A stretch of DNA of 64,000 bases from CAZMSQ01 sp964569025. Lineage in GTDB: Bacteria; Bacteroidota; Bacteroidia; Chitinophagales; Saprospiraceae. The DNA is taken from assembly GCA_964569025.1 (NCBI GenBank), contig CAZMSQ010000001.1, positions 248,001 through 312,000 of the forward strand. The letters are read 5' to 3'. Positions 34,757 through 43,313 of the stretch are shown here, piece by piece (the first letter of the stretch is position 1; every line of letters starts with the position of its first letter). Under the pieces are notes generated by a model. That model had not been told where the DNA came from. It saw only the letters and a list, made by a program, of their open reading frames with translations, and did not search any database. Both the position numbers and the translations under genes were made by a program.

Positions 34757-35917
34757 ATGCAAAACATACCCTCCAAACTCCCAAACGTAGGGACAACAAT
34801 TTTCTCAGTGATGTCATCACTTGCTGCCAGATATGGGGCGGTGAATCTGTCACAGGGATTTCCTGATTTCGATTGCGACGAAGTCCTGAAAGATCTCGTT
34901 GTCTCAAATCTGCGAATGGGGCACAATCAATATGCTCCTATGCCCGGCATCAGGCAGTTGAGAGAGGTTTTAAGTGAGAAGGTCAGACGCTTGTATGAAG
35001 TTGAGGTTGACCCTGAAACCGAGGTGACGGTCACTGCCGGAGCGACTCAGGCACTGTTTACGGCAATCTCTGCATTCGTCCGACCCGGAGATGAGGTTGT
35101 CCTGATAGAGCCAGCCTATGATTCTTATCGGCCCGCTATCGAATTGAACGGTGGGCGCGTTGTGGCCTATGAACTGACTGCTCCGGATTATTCAATAAAT
35201 TGGGAAGACTTTGCCCGACTCATATCACCCCACACGCGGATGGTGCTAATCAATAGTCCGCATAACCCTACCGGGCGGGTTCTGAGCCGTGAAGATCTGG
35301 AAGCCCTTCAAGGAATTCTTGAAGGAACATCTGTTGTACTGCTGAGCGATGAAGTCTATGAGCACCTGGTTTTTGACGGGCAAGAGCACCAAAGTGTGCT
35401 GAGATTTCCGGGGTTGTTCCAGCGAAGTCTGGCCACCTTTTCATTTGGCAAAACATTTCACAATACCGGTTGGAAAACAGGATATTGTATCGGGCCAGAG
35501 CCACTGATGAGAGAATTCAGGAAAGTCCACCAATACAATGTTTTTTCCGTTCACACGCCAACCCAGTATGCATTGGCAGAATATCTTCAAGACCCGGGGG
35601 TGTATGCAGGATTGGCTGACTTTTATCAGCGAAAGCGAGATTATTTTCTGAAGATTCTGGAAAAATCACCCTTCGAAATTCTTCCTTGCGGAGGGACGTA
35701 TTTTCAATTGGTGCGGTATCAATCTTTCAGCAACCTTCCTGATATTGAATTCACGGAGTGGATGACACGTGAAGCAGGTATTGCTGCCATTCCAGTTTCA
35801 GTTTTTTATGAAAGCAGACGAGACGATAGGGTGATTCGCTTTTGCTTTGCCAAAACAGAACAATTACTCAATCAGGCGGCAGAAAAACTTGGCCGATTGG
35901 GTCAGTTTTCTCCCTGA
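34757..35917 (+). CDS. Class I aminotransferase, probable methionine aminotransferase (YbdL-like)
   Basis: A 386-residue fold-type I PLP enzyme with N170 in NSPHNPTGR, D198 and Y201 in SDEVYEHLVFD, and the PLP lysine K232 in SFGKTFHNTGWKTGY. The GKTFHNTGWK form and the start SKLPNVGTTIFSVMSSLA are characteristic of the YbdL methionine aminotransferase group, which can close the methionine salvage cycle by transaminating 4-methylthio-2-oxobutyrate. mtnA of the same pathway is at the window start, 34 kb away. ATG 34757 is preferred to a GTG at 34751. The gene's last 16 bp overlap the convergent haloperoxidase-like gene. Confidence 0.9.
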   Translation: MQNIPSKLPNVGTTIFSVMSSLAARYGAVNLSQGFPDFDCDEVLKDLVVSNLRMGHNQYAPMPGIRQLREVLSEKVRRLYEVEVDPETEVTVTAGATQALFTAISAFVRPGDEVVLIEPAYDSYRPAIELNGGRVVAYELTAPDYSINWEDFARLISPHTRMVLINSPHNPTGRVLSREDLEALQGILEGTSVVLLSDEVYEHLVFDGQEHQSVLRFPGLFQRSLATFSFGKTFHNTGWKTGYCIGPEPLMREFRKVHQYNVFSVHTPTQYALAEYLQDPGVYAGLADFYQRKRDYFLKILEKSPFEILPCGGTYFQLVRYQSFSNLPDIEFTEWMTREAGIAAIPVSVFYESRRDDRVIRFCFAKTEQLLNQAAEKLGRLGQFSP

Positions 35918-37371
35918 CCAGAGACAAGGGCCTGATATTTGATCCAGGCAGCTGCCGCAACATCCCGGCCAAGCTCAAGACCAGCCACATTGTCTGCCTG
36001 AATATGATATCCTCCCAATACCCGTGAAATGCCAGCCATTTCAGCAGCTTCCGTAAAGGTTGGAAAGTGCAGAGTGACTGTATCTCCGAGATTGTCAGGT
36101 TCTGTCAGGGCACCGGGCACACGCTTCACACTCACACCGAAAGTTTCGCTCCCCGTAAATAGTTTCAATGCTTCCGCACAGGCTCCGCTGACGGTGCTGT
36201 GACCAGAAGTATAACTTGGAAATGGTGGGCACAAGAAAGATTCCGGAGAGTAGGGCCTCCAATCCTCGCCATCGAGGGTAGTCCACCCGAGATCCGGACC
36301 ACCCCAACCAGTGATTGTGCTGTCTTTATACAGTTCATGCACGAGCGCATATGGTCGGGCATAGTCATAGTACATCTTTGAATCCCAGGAGGCGATAAAG
36401 GCATCCATGGCTGTCATTTGATTGAGAAAGTACATCCTGACATCCTGATCAAGAGTGTGCTGGTCTCTTACCGAGACATCTTGTGCAAAAATCAGCCAGT
36501 GCCCAGCTTGCTGGACGGATTTCGGCCCATCCCGCATGAATTCAACGAGCGCTTTTTCTTCGGGGGTCAGGGAGGCCTGCATTTCGACGACCTCCCGAAC
36601 TTCATCTGCGAGTTGTTCAGAGCCCACCATTGGAGGTGGCCCTGGACGGAACTGTCCGGCACTGTCAAGGGCAAGGGGTTTCACCAAATGCCAATAAGGC
36701 GTGAGGCATGCGGGTGCATAGGCCTTCCCTTTCATGTCCCGAAAGTATTTTGGCTGCCACCGATTGATATCGGTATTGATGTCAGGAGAATTGACCGGCT
36801 GATACCCGGTGTAATCAAAATATGGTTGACCATCTGAGCCTTCTACTTCGCCGTATTGATTTGACCCGTCATCATGGCGTGCTGAAATGACAGCTTGAGC
36901 CGCCAAATTTCCAATGCCAGCAGGGGTGGCCGGATCGGTAGTATCGTCATTGGGGTCAAACCCAAGTTCAATCATATACTCGCGAAAGAGCGTACTGTCC
37001 GCAGGATAATATTCGCGCATGGTATGGTAGGCAGCGTAGCTAATCGCAATTTCTTTGTTGCGCAGGGTTCGCTCCTCCTGAGGCCGGCGCTCCGTGCTGG
37101 TGAGAAACATCGGGTTCGCAAGAGAATCATATCTGGACCATGCATCATAGACGGCGGTGAAAATCAGGCCGAGATACCGCGATGTGATCGTTGGTCTCGG
37201 AGAAAACCGTTCTGTATCATTGGCAGTGGCAGTCAGTGCCATTTTCCCCCACTTGTATGCCATATTGTTGGGAGCAAGTGATTCTTGAGTATTCCCTTCT
37301 TCAGCTCCAGGGGTCTGGCAGGCCTGTGCACAAAATACAATGGTGAGGAAAAGCAGAGCAATCCTTTTCAT
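35902..37371 (-). CDS. Vanadium-dependent haloperoxidase/PAP2-superfamily lipoprotein
   Basis: A 489-residue predicted lipoprotein. The signal sequence MKRIALLFLTIVFCAQAC ends in a lipobox-like AQAC with C18 as the lipidation site. The C-terminal third carries the phosphatase/haloperoxidase site: PSYTSGHSTVSGAC, with the SGH core, and later RVLGGYHIQADN, with the second His. The rest follows the helical VHPO pattern (FSPRPTITSRYLGLIFTAVYDAW). Bacterial relatives are often annotated as phosphoesterases, and halogenating activity cannot be told from sequence. It is anchored on the periplasmic side of a membrane (inference). A promoter lies just upstream and its 3' end overlaps the opposite aminotransferase. 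Confidence 0.88.
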   Translation of the reverse strand: MKRIALLFLTIVFCAQACQTPGAEEGNTQESLAPNNMAYKWGKMALTATANDTERFSPRPTITSRYLGLIFTAVYDAWSRYDSLANPMFLTSTERRPQEERTLRNKEIAISYAAYHTMREYYPADSTLFREYMIELGFDPNDDTTDPATPAGIGNLAAQAVISARHDDGSNQYGEVEGSDGQPYFDYTGYQPVNSPDINTDINRWQPKYFRDMKGKAYAPACLTPYWHLVKPLALDSAGQFRPGPPPMVGSEQLADEVREVVEMQASLTPEEKALVEFMRDGPKSVQQAGHWLIFAQDVSVRDQHTLDQDVRMYFLNQMTAMDAFIASWDSKMYYDYARPYALVHELYKDSTITGWGGPDLGWTTLDGEDWRPYSPESFLCPPFPSYTSGHSTVSGACAEALKLFTGSETFGVSVKRVPGALTEPDNLGDTVTLHFPTFTEAAEMAGISRVLGGYHIQADNVAGLELGRDVAAAAWIKYQALVSGQGEN

Positions 37372-37410
37372 ATCAATTTCCGGTTAAGAAACGTCGGGGT
37401 TATTTAAGAG

Positions 37411-37442
37411 TAAAGGTAGAGAATTTTGTCGCCTACTGGCAA
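37411..37442 (-). promoter_or_regulatory. Candidate promoter of the haloperoxidase-like gene
   Basis: On the minus strand TTG (complement of 37440-37442), a 21-nt spacer and TACCTTTA (complement of 37411-37418). Transcription would begin about 33 nt before the start codon at 37371. The last base of the -7 box is A instead of G. Confidence 0.4.
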
Positions 37443-37529
37443 TAATAAATATCACAATTATTCTGAGTCCACTGATTTGAAACGGGGTACAGTCAAAAAA
37501 GGGGAGAAGCGTCAGATGCTGTGATGCCT

Positions 37530-38282
37530 TCACCCGGTTTGAACAGCCCCCATCGCTGCTCCAATGATGCCCGCATCATTTCTGGTTGTGGCTGTCCGGA
37601 TTGGGACATCTACGGTCAGCGTGTGAATATACTGGTCAATTTTTTTGCTTGCACCTCCACCGAGAATGAAAAGATCTGGAGAAAAGAGACGCTTGAGGTG
37701 ATGGAGGTATTCGTTCAGGCGATACCCCCAATCTTCAAAAGAAAGTCCTTCACGCTTTCTGGCTGAATTGGAGGCGTAGGATTCCCAAATTTTCCCTCTC
37801 GGGTCAGTCAGATGACCGAGCTCAAAGTTGGGAATCAGGAGGCCATTGAAAAATACCCCGGACCCCAGGCCTGTTCCGATGGTGATAACTATGACGAGAC
37901 CCTGTTCACCTGATCCAGCGCCAAATGCCATTTCAGCGATGCCTGCGGCATCTGCATCGTTCATGACAGTAAATGGAATATGGCAGTTGTCCTGAAGAAA
38001 TTCATCAATTTGTATGCCGGTCCATGAGTCGTGAAGATTGCTGTGAGCCATGGCTCGACCGGCGGAAACAATCGAAGGGAACCCACACCCTGCGAGCCCC
38101 GTCCAGTTGAAGTGCTTGATTATTTGGTGAATTGCTTCAGCAATGGCATCCGGACGGGATGGCTGCGGAGTTGGAATCCTGTATCTTTTGTGGGTCAGGC
38201 GCCCGGTCGTGATATCAACCGGGGCTCCTTTAATTCCTGTGCCTCCAATATCTATTCCGAGAATTTCCTGATTTTCATACAA
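37530..38282 (-). CDS. ppgK: ROK-family polyphosphate glucokinase-like protein
   Basis: Phosphorylates glucose, in this family with polyphosphate and/or ATP. The 250-residue size, the N-terminal GIDIGGTGIKGAPVD and the catalytic NDADAAGIAEMAFGAG agree with PPGK. So do GTGLGSGVFFNGLL, with LGHL in place of the ExGH of other ROK proteins, and the C-terminal LFILGGGASKK. The only reasonable start is a TTG complementary to 38280-38282, six codons before the conserved ILGIDIGGT; the nearby ATG is out of frame. It lies 55 bp after the purF-like gene on the same strand. Confidence 0.88.
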   Translation of the reverse strand: MYENQEILGIDIGGTGIKGAPVDITTGRLTHKRYRIPTPQPSRPDAIAEAIHQIIKHFNWTGLAGCGFPSIVSAGRAMAHSNLHDSWTGIQIDEFLQDNCHIPFTVMNDADAAGIAEMAFGAGSGEQGLVIVITIGTGLGSGVFFNGLLIPNFELGHLTDPRGKIWESYASNSARKREGLSFEDWGYRLNEYLHHLKRLFSPDLFILGGGASKKIDQYIHTLTVDVPIRTATTRNDAGIIGAAMGAVQTG

Positions 38283-38337
38283 AACGACAAAGCAATTTAA
38301 TGGCCTACAGTAAATAAGTGCGGGCCCTCATGAGGAA

Positions 38338-40233
38338 TCAGACGTATGCCCTGACGTCTTTATTCTCGATAAAATTAATAAAAGCTGTATTGACAACCCT
38401 GTTCCCTCCAGGAGTCGGATATTTCCCAGAGAAATACCAGTCGCCCCGATGACCAGGGCATGCATCATGCAGGCCTTCTATGGTCTGGTAAATTATTTGA
38501 ACCTCTGCCTCCAAACCGGGAGGGGTGAGCAGTTGGGCAATTTTCTTCGAAACCTGCTCGTATGAAAACATATCATAGAGCGCAATCAACTCATTCTTTA
38601 TTTCTTCCTTCGGTTTATGCTGCTGTTCTTTACAGCGGAGGTAGGTAGATTCCAGCATGTGAGACTGACCGGTTTCTTCCAGCAAGGCAACCAAGGCCCG
38701 GAATGCGACAAATTCCTTCATCTTCGACATGTCAATGCCGTAACAGTCCGGATACCGGATCTGGGGAGCCGAAGATACCACAACTATGCGGCGCGGCCTG
38801 AGGCGTGATACGGAGTGGATGATGCTGTCGCGCAGGGTGGTGCCTCTGACGATGGAGTCGTCAAGGAGGACAATGGTATCCTTTCGGTCGTTGATGATTC
38901 CATAGGTGACATCGTATACATGCGATACAAGCTCTCCCCGAGAGGCGGTATCGGCAATGAATGTCCGCAATTTTGCATCTTTGACAATGACCTTGTCTAT
39001 CCTGGGCCGCAACGAAAGGATTTTCTCGAGTTTTTTTGGCTTGATATGCTCACCCTGGGCTTTTATTTGCTCAAGTTTATAATCGCTGAGTGCTTTTTCG
39101 ATGCCGTCTGTCAGACCGGTGAACGCAATTTCAGCGGTATTTGGCACATAAGAGAATACGGTGTGTTCGAAATCATAATCTACTGCCTGAAGCACCCTGT
39201 CGGTCAGCTGTTCTCCAAGTTTTTTTCGCTCGAGATAAATGTCGCGATCATTTCCCCTTGAGAAATAAATCCTTTCAAACGAACACTGTTTGACTGGCAG
39301 AGGGTCTATAAATGGTTTTTCGGTCACATGGCCATTGTGCTTAATGATGAGTGCATGACCGGGGGTCAATTCTTTGATGTCTGTGTATCTGAGTCCAAAT
39401 GCTGTCTGGATGGCCGGCCGCTCAGAGGCTGCCACGACCACTTCATCGTCAGCATAATAAAAAGCCGGGCGAATTCCCGAGGGGTCGCGAATCACGAATG
39501 CATCTCCGTGGCCGATCAGACCTCCCATGACATACCCGCCATCAAACTTTTTGCATGCCCGGCGAAGCAGCCTTTGGATGTCGAGATTGTCAAAAATAAG
39601 GGCGTTGATTTCGTCATTATTGTAACCATCTGGCTTGTACCATGTATGCAGTCGTTGCACCTCATCGTCGAGGAAATGTCCGATTTTTTCGAGGACCGTG
39701 ACGGTATCTGATTTTTCTTTCGGGTACTGACCCAGCTCCAGTAGTTCTTCAAACAGTTCGTCGACATTGGTGAGATTGAAGTTGCCGGCGAGCACCAGAT
39801 TTCTGGTGATCCAGTTATTCTGCCTCAAAAATGGGTGGCAAGCTTCAACTGTATTTTCTCCATGGGTTCCATACCTCAGGTGTCCGAGGAGTAATTCGCC
39901 TGTAAAGGGTTTGTTTGCCTTAAGCCATTCAGCATTTGACATGACCTCAGGAGGCAGTTTATTAAAATAGTTATAGATGTGGTCGAACAGATCCTTTAGG
40001 TAATTGTCGGTCACCATCCTTTTGCGGCTGATATACCGCGTCCCCTGAGAAGGCCCGAGTTTAATTGTAGCCACTCCGGCACCATCCTGGCCTCTGTTGC
40101 GTTGTTTTTGCATCAGGAGGCGCAATTTGTTGAGCCCGTACAGAGGCGTCCCGTAGTGTTCCTGATACCAGGAAAGGGGTTTGAGTAATCTGACTACGGC
40201 AATGCCGCACTCATGTTTAATTGGATCGCTCAT
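38338..40233 (-). CDS. purF: Amidophosphoribosyltransferase, long Bacteroidota form
   Basis: Catalyses the first step of purine synthesis, making phosphoribosylamine from PRPP and glutamine. The 631-residue protein starts at the ATG complementary to 40231-40233. The glutaminase nucleophile is C9 in MSDPIKHECGIAVV, so an 8-residue leader must be removed if the free N-terminal Cys is used as in other Ntn enzymes. The class II GATase part has RNRGQDGAGVA, HLRYGTHG and NFNLTN. The PRPP site is VLLDDSIVRGTTL near residue 460. Insertions make it about 130 residues longer than E. coli PurF. The gene is the first of a leftward pair with ppgK. Assignment as the functional PurF rests on absence of another copy in this window. 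Confidence 0.88.
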   Translation of the reverse strand: MSDPIKHECGIAVVRLLKPLSWYQEHYGTPLYGLNKLRLLMQKQRNRGQDGAGVATIKLGPSQGTRYISRKRMVTDNYLKDLFDHIYNYFNKLPPEVMSNAEWLKANKPFTGELLLGHLRYGTHGENTVEACHPFLRQNNWITRNLVLAGNFNLTNVDELFEELLELGQYPKEKSDTVTVLEKIGHFLDDEVQRLHTWYKPDGYNNDEINALIFDNLDIQRLLRRACKKFDGGYVMGGLIGHGDAFVIRDPSGIRPAFYYADDEVVVAASERPAIQTAFGLRYTDIKELTPGHALIIKHNGHVTEKPFIDPLPVKQCSFERIYFSRGNDRDIYLERKKLGEQLTDRVLQAVDYDFEHTVFSYVPNTAEIAFTGLTDGIEKALSDYKLEQIKAQGEHIKPKKLEKILSLRPRIDKVIVKDAKLRTFIADTASRGELVSHVYDVTYGIINDRKDTIVLLDDSIVRGTTLRDSIIHSVSRLRPRRIVVVSSAPQIRYPDCYGIDMSKMKEFVAFRALVALLEETGQSHMLESTYLRCKEQQHKPKEEIKNELIALYDMFSYEQVSKKIAQLLTPPGLEAEVQIIYQTIEGLHDACPGHRGDWYFSGKYPTPGGNRVVNTAFINFIENKDVRAYV

Positions 40234-40266
40234 TGACGAAAAATGGATGGTGATGTAAAGAAAGTA

Positions 40267-40274
40267 CAAAAATA
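40267..40274 (-). promoter_or_regulatory. -7 box for purF-like gene
   Basis: TATTTTTG on the minus strand (TAnnTTTG), 34 nt upstream of the start codon. A spaced -33 TTG is not evident. Confidence 0.3.
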
Positions 40275-40346
40275 AGGCCTGAAACCCAGTGAAAGGTGAA
40301 AAAAGAGAGAGAACTTCCTGTTTTCGGCTTCCTTGAGATATATTGG

Positions 40347-40354
40347 TATTTTTG
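40347..40354 (+). promoter_or_regulatory. -7 box for the small membrane protein/mutL run
   Basis: TATTTTTG (TAnnTTTG), 36 nt before the ATG at 40390. TTTTC at 40321-40325 is at about the right distance for a poor -33 element. It forms a divergent pair with the box at 40267. Confidence 0.3.
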
Positions 40355-40389
40355 TGTCACATACCTTGACAGAACCCGGACGAACACAT

Positions 40390-40710
40390 ATGGCATTTTT
40401 CAAATTTTTCAATCTTCCGAAGCCGCTCCACTTTGATTATCAGCCCAGATTCTATGATCCAAAAAAGGAGGAACTTGAAAAGCGGTTAAAGGCTTCAGAA
40501 GCCCGGTCCAGTGATGATACGGAAGGCATGAAATCCAGAATTTCATCAGGCCTTCGGCGCCGCCACTTTCAGGAGAACAGAAATCTGAGGGCGCGGTATG
40601 CCAGGCAAACCAATATTAGGCTTATGGCTGTGCTGGCGGCTCTGGTGCTCATCACACTCATCGTATTAAACACCTGGCTGCCCTCTTTGATCGAGGCCAT
40701 AGAAAAATAA
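40390..40710 (+). CDS. Small one-TM protein upstream of mutL
   Basis: A 106-residue protein from the ATG at 40390 (MAFFKFFNLPKPLHFDYQPR). The cytoplasmic part is strongly basic (KKEELEKRLKASEARS, SGLRRRHFQENRNLRARYA), and a single C-terminal transmembrane segment lies at about residues 78-99 (LMAVLAALVLITLIVLN). Related small proteins with the pattern FDYxPRYY and a C-terminal anchor sit beside mutL in many Bacteroidota and are often mislabelled riboflavin synthase subunit beta; I see no riboflavin-related motif. The mutL start is 83 bp downstream, so co-transcription is likely. Confidence 0.78.
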   Translation: MAFFKFFNLPKPLHFDYQPRFYDPKKEELEKRLKASEARSSDDTEGMKSRISSGLRRRHFQENRNLRARYARQTNIRLMAVLAALVLITLIVLNTWLPSLIEAIEK

Positions 40711-40793
40711 GCACCTTCTGAGATGCGTTGCATGAATATTTCTGACATGCATGAGGTCTCTTTCTGCACGCTACCAAACGAACAAATGAATTT

Positions 40794-42614
40794 ATGGCAG
40801 ACCTGATTCGATTACTGCCCGACGCCATAGCTAACCAGATTGCCGCTGGAGAGGTTGTGCAGCGACCCGCTTCAGTTGTCAAGGAGCTATTGGAGAATGC
40901 CATAGACGCTGGGGCAAGTCATGTGAAGGTCATTGTGAAAGATGCTGGAAAGGCACTCATTCAGGTCATAGATAATGGATGCGGGATGTCCGAAACAGAC
41001 GCCCGTATGTGTTTTGAGCGGCATGCGACTTCCAAAATCAGAGAGGCCAAAGACTTGTTCGCTATCCGTACAATGGGCTTCAGAGGCGAGGCCATGTCCT
41101 CAATCGGGGCAGTGGCCCAGGTTGAACTGCGCACCCGGACCCGCAATGAAGAAATTGCAACACGGGTCCGTGTCGAAGGAGGACATTTCAAGTCTCAAGA
41201 GCCCTGCCAAAGTCAGGCAGGGACTCACATCTCAGTCAAAAATCTCTTCTACAACGTTCCGGCCCGCCGGAATTTTCTGAAAAGCAACCAGGCTGAGATG
41301 CGGCATATCATTGACGAGTTTCAACGAGTCGCCGTAGCAAATCCGGATATCGCATTCTCACTCCACCACAACGATACAGAGATTTTCCATCTGATGGCCG
41401 GAAACCTCAGACAGCGCGTTGTCGCTGTGTTCGGACAGAAGAGCAATAAAAATCTTGTGCCGGTTGAAGAGGAAACAGACGTGGTCAAAGTGACTGGATA
41501 TGTAGGCAAACCGGAGTTTGCACGTAAGACGAGGGGTGATCAACTCATTTTCGTCAATGAGCGCTCGATAAAAAGCAACTACCTCAATCATGCCATAACC
41601 TCGGCCTTTGATGAGCTTCTGGCCGATGGCATGTACCCGTTTTATGTAATTTTTATCGACATTGACCCATCCCGCATTGACATTAACGTTCACCCTACAA
41701 AACAGGAAATCAAGTTCGACGATGAGCGGCTCGTGTATAATTATCTGAAAGTAGCTGTGAAACATGCCCTTGGTCGTTTCAGTGTCATGCCTGCCATTGA
41801 TTTCGAACAAGATGTAAATTTTGGGAAAAATCCCTCACACTTGAGGCCGGAATCAGGGATGGGCCAGCCATTTTCAAGACCCTCTGGCCATGGGAATGAT
41901 CATCGGCATTCTCTTCAGCAGTGGGAGAAACTTTATAAAGGTCTCGATGAGGGAGGCATGGAAGACAGCGCTGCCCAAAATCGCCCAATGACCCTTTCCA
42001 GTGGCGTGGGCACATCATCGCCAGCAGGGTCAGAGCCCGAAGAAATAGTCCCGGTAGCCCCTTATCAGCTGCATGCCGCTTATATTGTCAGTCCGATAAA
42101 GTCCGGCTTCCTGCTCGTCGATCAGCAGGCAGCTCATGAGCGGATTCTCTATGAGCGTTATCTGGAAATGCTGCGCAACCAACAGCGCTCCATTCAGCAG
42201 GAGTTATTCCCCAGAAAAGTGGAACTCTCCGCCGGGGATAGCGAAGTGCTCCGGGGTCTGTTGCCACAGATGAATATGCTGGGCTTTGATGTGCAGGAAT
42301 TCGGAGCCAATGGGTTTGTGATTCACGGAGTCCCATCCGACCTTGAGCCAGGGCAGAATGAGGTTGCTATTATCGAGCAGCTGTTAGAACAATTTCGGGA
42401 AAATGTGAGTTTCGACCTCAATAATGATGAGCGACTGGCGGCAGCAATGGCAAAGAGTGCATCCATCAGACGTGGCCGGAAGCTCGACCAAATGGAAATG
42501 CAGGAGCTCATCGATAAACTCTTTGCATGTGAAATGCCCTTTTCGAGTCCTTCAGGACGCAAATGCGTCGTCAAATTTGATTTGGAAGAAATCGATAAGC
42601 GGTTTCTGATTTAA
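40794..42614 (+). CDS. mutL: DNA mismatch repair protein MutL
   Basis: MutL links MutS mismatch recognition to strand removal. The 606-residue protein has the GHKL ATPase with NQIAAGEVVQRPASVVKELLENAIDAGA (shown in part), DNGCGM and FATRHATSK-like FERHATSKI. The GFRGEAMSSIGAVA loop completes it. A transducer domain and a variable linker (about 340-420) precede the dimerisation domain. The endonuclease motif DQHAxxER is DQQAAHERILYE here (D443), and the CPHGRP-like motif is SPSGRK, so key metal ligands are changed. This is a known tendency of Bacteroidota MutL. It is 83 bp after the small membrane protein and 12 bp before rhomboid 1. Confidence 0.96.
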   Translation: MADLIRLLPDAIANQIAAGEVVQRPASVVKELLENAIDAGASHVKVIVKDAGKALIQVIDNGCGMSETDARMCFERHATSKIREAKDLFAIRTMGFRGEAMSSIGAVAQVELRTRTRNEEIATRVRVEGGHFKSQEPCQSQAGTHISVKNLFYNVPARRNFLKSNQAEMRHIIDEFQRVAVANPDIAFSLHHNDTEIFHLMAGNLRQRVVAVFGQKSNKNLVPVEEETDVVKVTGYVGKPEFARKTRGDQLIFVNERSIKSNYLNHAITSAFDELLADGMYPFYVIFIDIDPSRIDINVHPTKQEIKFDDERLVYNYLKVAVKHALGRFSVMPAIDFEQDVNFGKNPSHLRPESGMGQPFSRPSGHGNDHRHSLQQWEKLYKGLDEGGMEDSAAQNRPMTLSSGVGTSSPAGSEPEEIVPVAPYQLHAAYIVSPIKSGFLLVDQQAAHERILYERYLEMLRNQQRSIQQELFPRKVELSAGDSEVLRGLLPQMNMLGFDVQEFGANGFVIHGVPSDLEPGQNEVAIIEQLLEQFRENVSFDLNNDERLAAAMAKSASIRRGRKLDQMEMQELIDKLFACEMPFSSPSGRKCVVKFDLEEIDKRFLI

Positions 42615-42626
42615 ACGATTCGCATC

Positions 42627-43307
42627 ATGTTTCAGGTATCCGGTGTCGTTAAACACTTGCTCATCATTAATGTACTGCTGTTTTTGGGGACCATGCTGCT
42701 CGGAGACCCTGCAGATAAAACGGCTCTTGAGTTGATAAATCAGCCCGATTCCGAAAACTTTAGCTCTTGGGGTCGACTGAGATTGGCCATGTTTTACCCC
42801 ACATCCGAGTATTTCAGGCCCTATCAAATCGTCACCCACATGTTTATGCATGCTGACTTTATGCATATTTTTTTCAACATGTATGCCTTATTTCTTTTCG
42901 GTCCTCCACTGGAAAGGCTGTTTGGCGAACAGCGGTTTCTTATTTTTTATCTGTTGACGGGATTCGGAGCTTTGGCCCTCCATCTTTTTGTAAAATACCT
43001 GGAGCTTCAGTACGGTTCGGTACCCGCTGCAAGTGCAAATATTCCCGTTCTCGGTGCATCAGGGGCTGTCTTTGGTCTTTTGGTTGGCTTTGGCATGAAA
43101 TTCCCCAAAGTGGTTCTACAGCTTATCTTTCCCCCTATTGCCCTTCAGGCACGATATTTTGTCTTGATTTACATTGTCCTTGAACTCTTTCTTGGTCTGA
43201 GTCCTTACTCAGAAGGAGGAGTTGCCCATTGGGCTCATCTCGGAGGGGCGCTTTTTGGTTTCCTTCTCATTAAGTATTGGGATCGTCCACAACAGGGCTG
43301 GAAATAA
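42627..43307 (+). CDS. Rhomboid intramembrane serine protease 1
   Basis: A 226-residue six-TM protein with the catalytic pair S145 in LGASGAVFG and H204 in HWAHLGGALFG. The oxyanion/L1 segment HMFMHADFMHIFFNMYALFLFG is clear; only its HADFMHIFFNM core is cited as the typical motif. The substrate is unknown. Rhomboids cleave transmembrane helices near the outer leaflet. It has a long L3 loop (about residues 110-140) with KYLELQYGSVP. The start ATG at 42627 is 12 bp after mutL, and rhomboid 2 starts 6 bp after its stop. Confidence 0.95.
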   Translation: MFQVSGVVKHLLIINVLLFLGTMLLGDPADKTALELINQPDSENFSSWGRLRLAMFYPTSEYFRPYQIVTHMFMHADFMHIFFNMYALFLFGPPLERLFGEQRFLIFYLLTGFGALALHLFVKYLELQYGSVPAASANIPVLGASGAVFGLLVGFGMKFPKVVLQLIFPPIALQARYFVLIYIVLELFLGLSPYSEGGVAHWAHLGGALFGFLLIKYWDRPQQGWK

Positions 43308-43313
43308 CATCAG

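Noticed and set aside
38326..38335. CCTCATGAGG palindrome between purF and ppgK
   Set aside because: A 10-bp palindrome with no loop or T-run is expected by chance at this scale and may not be functional.
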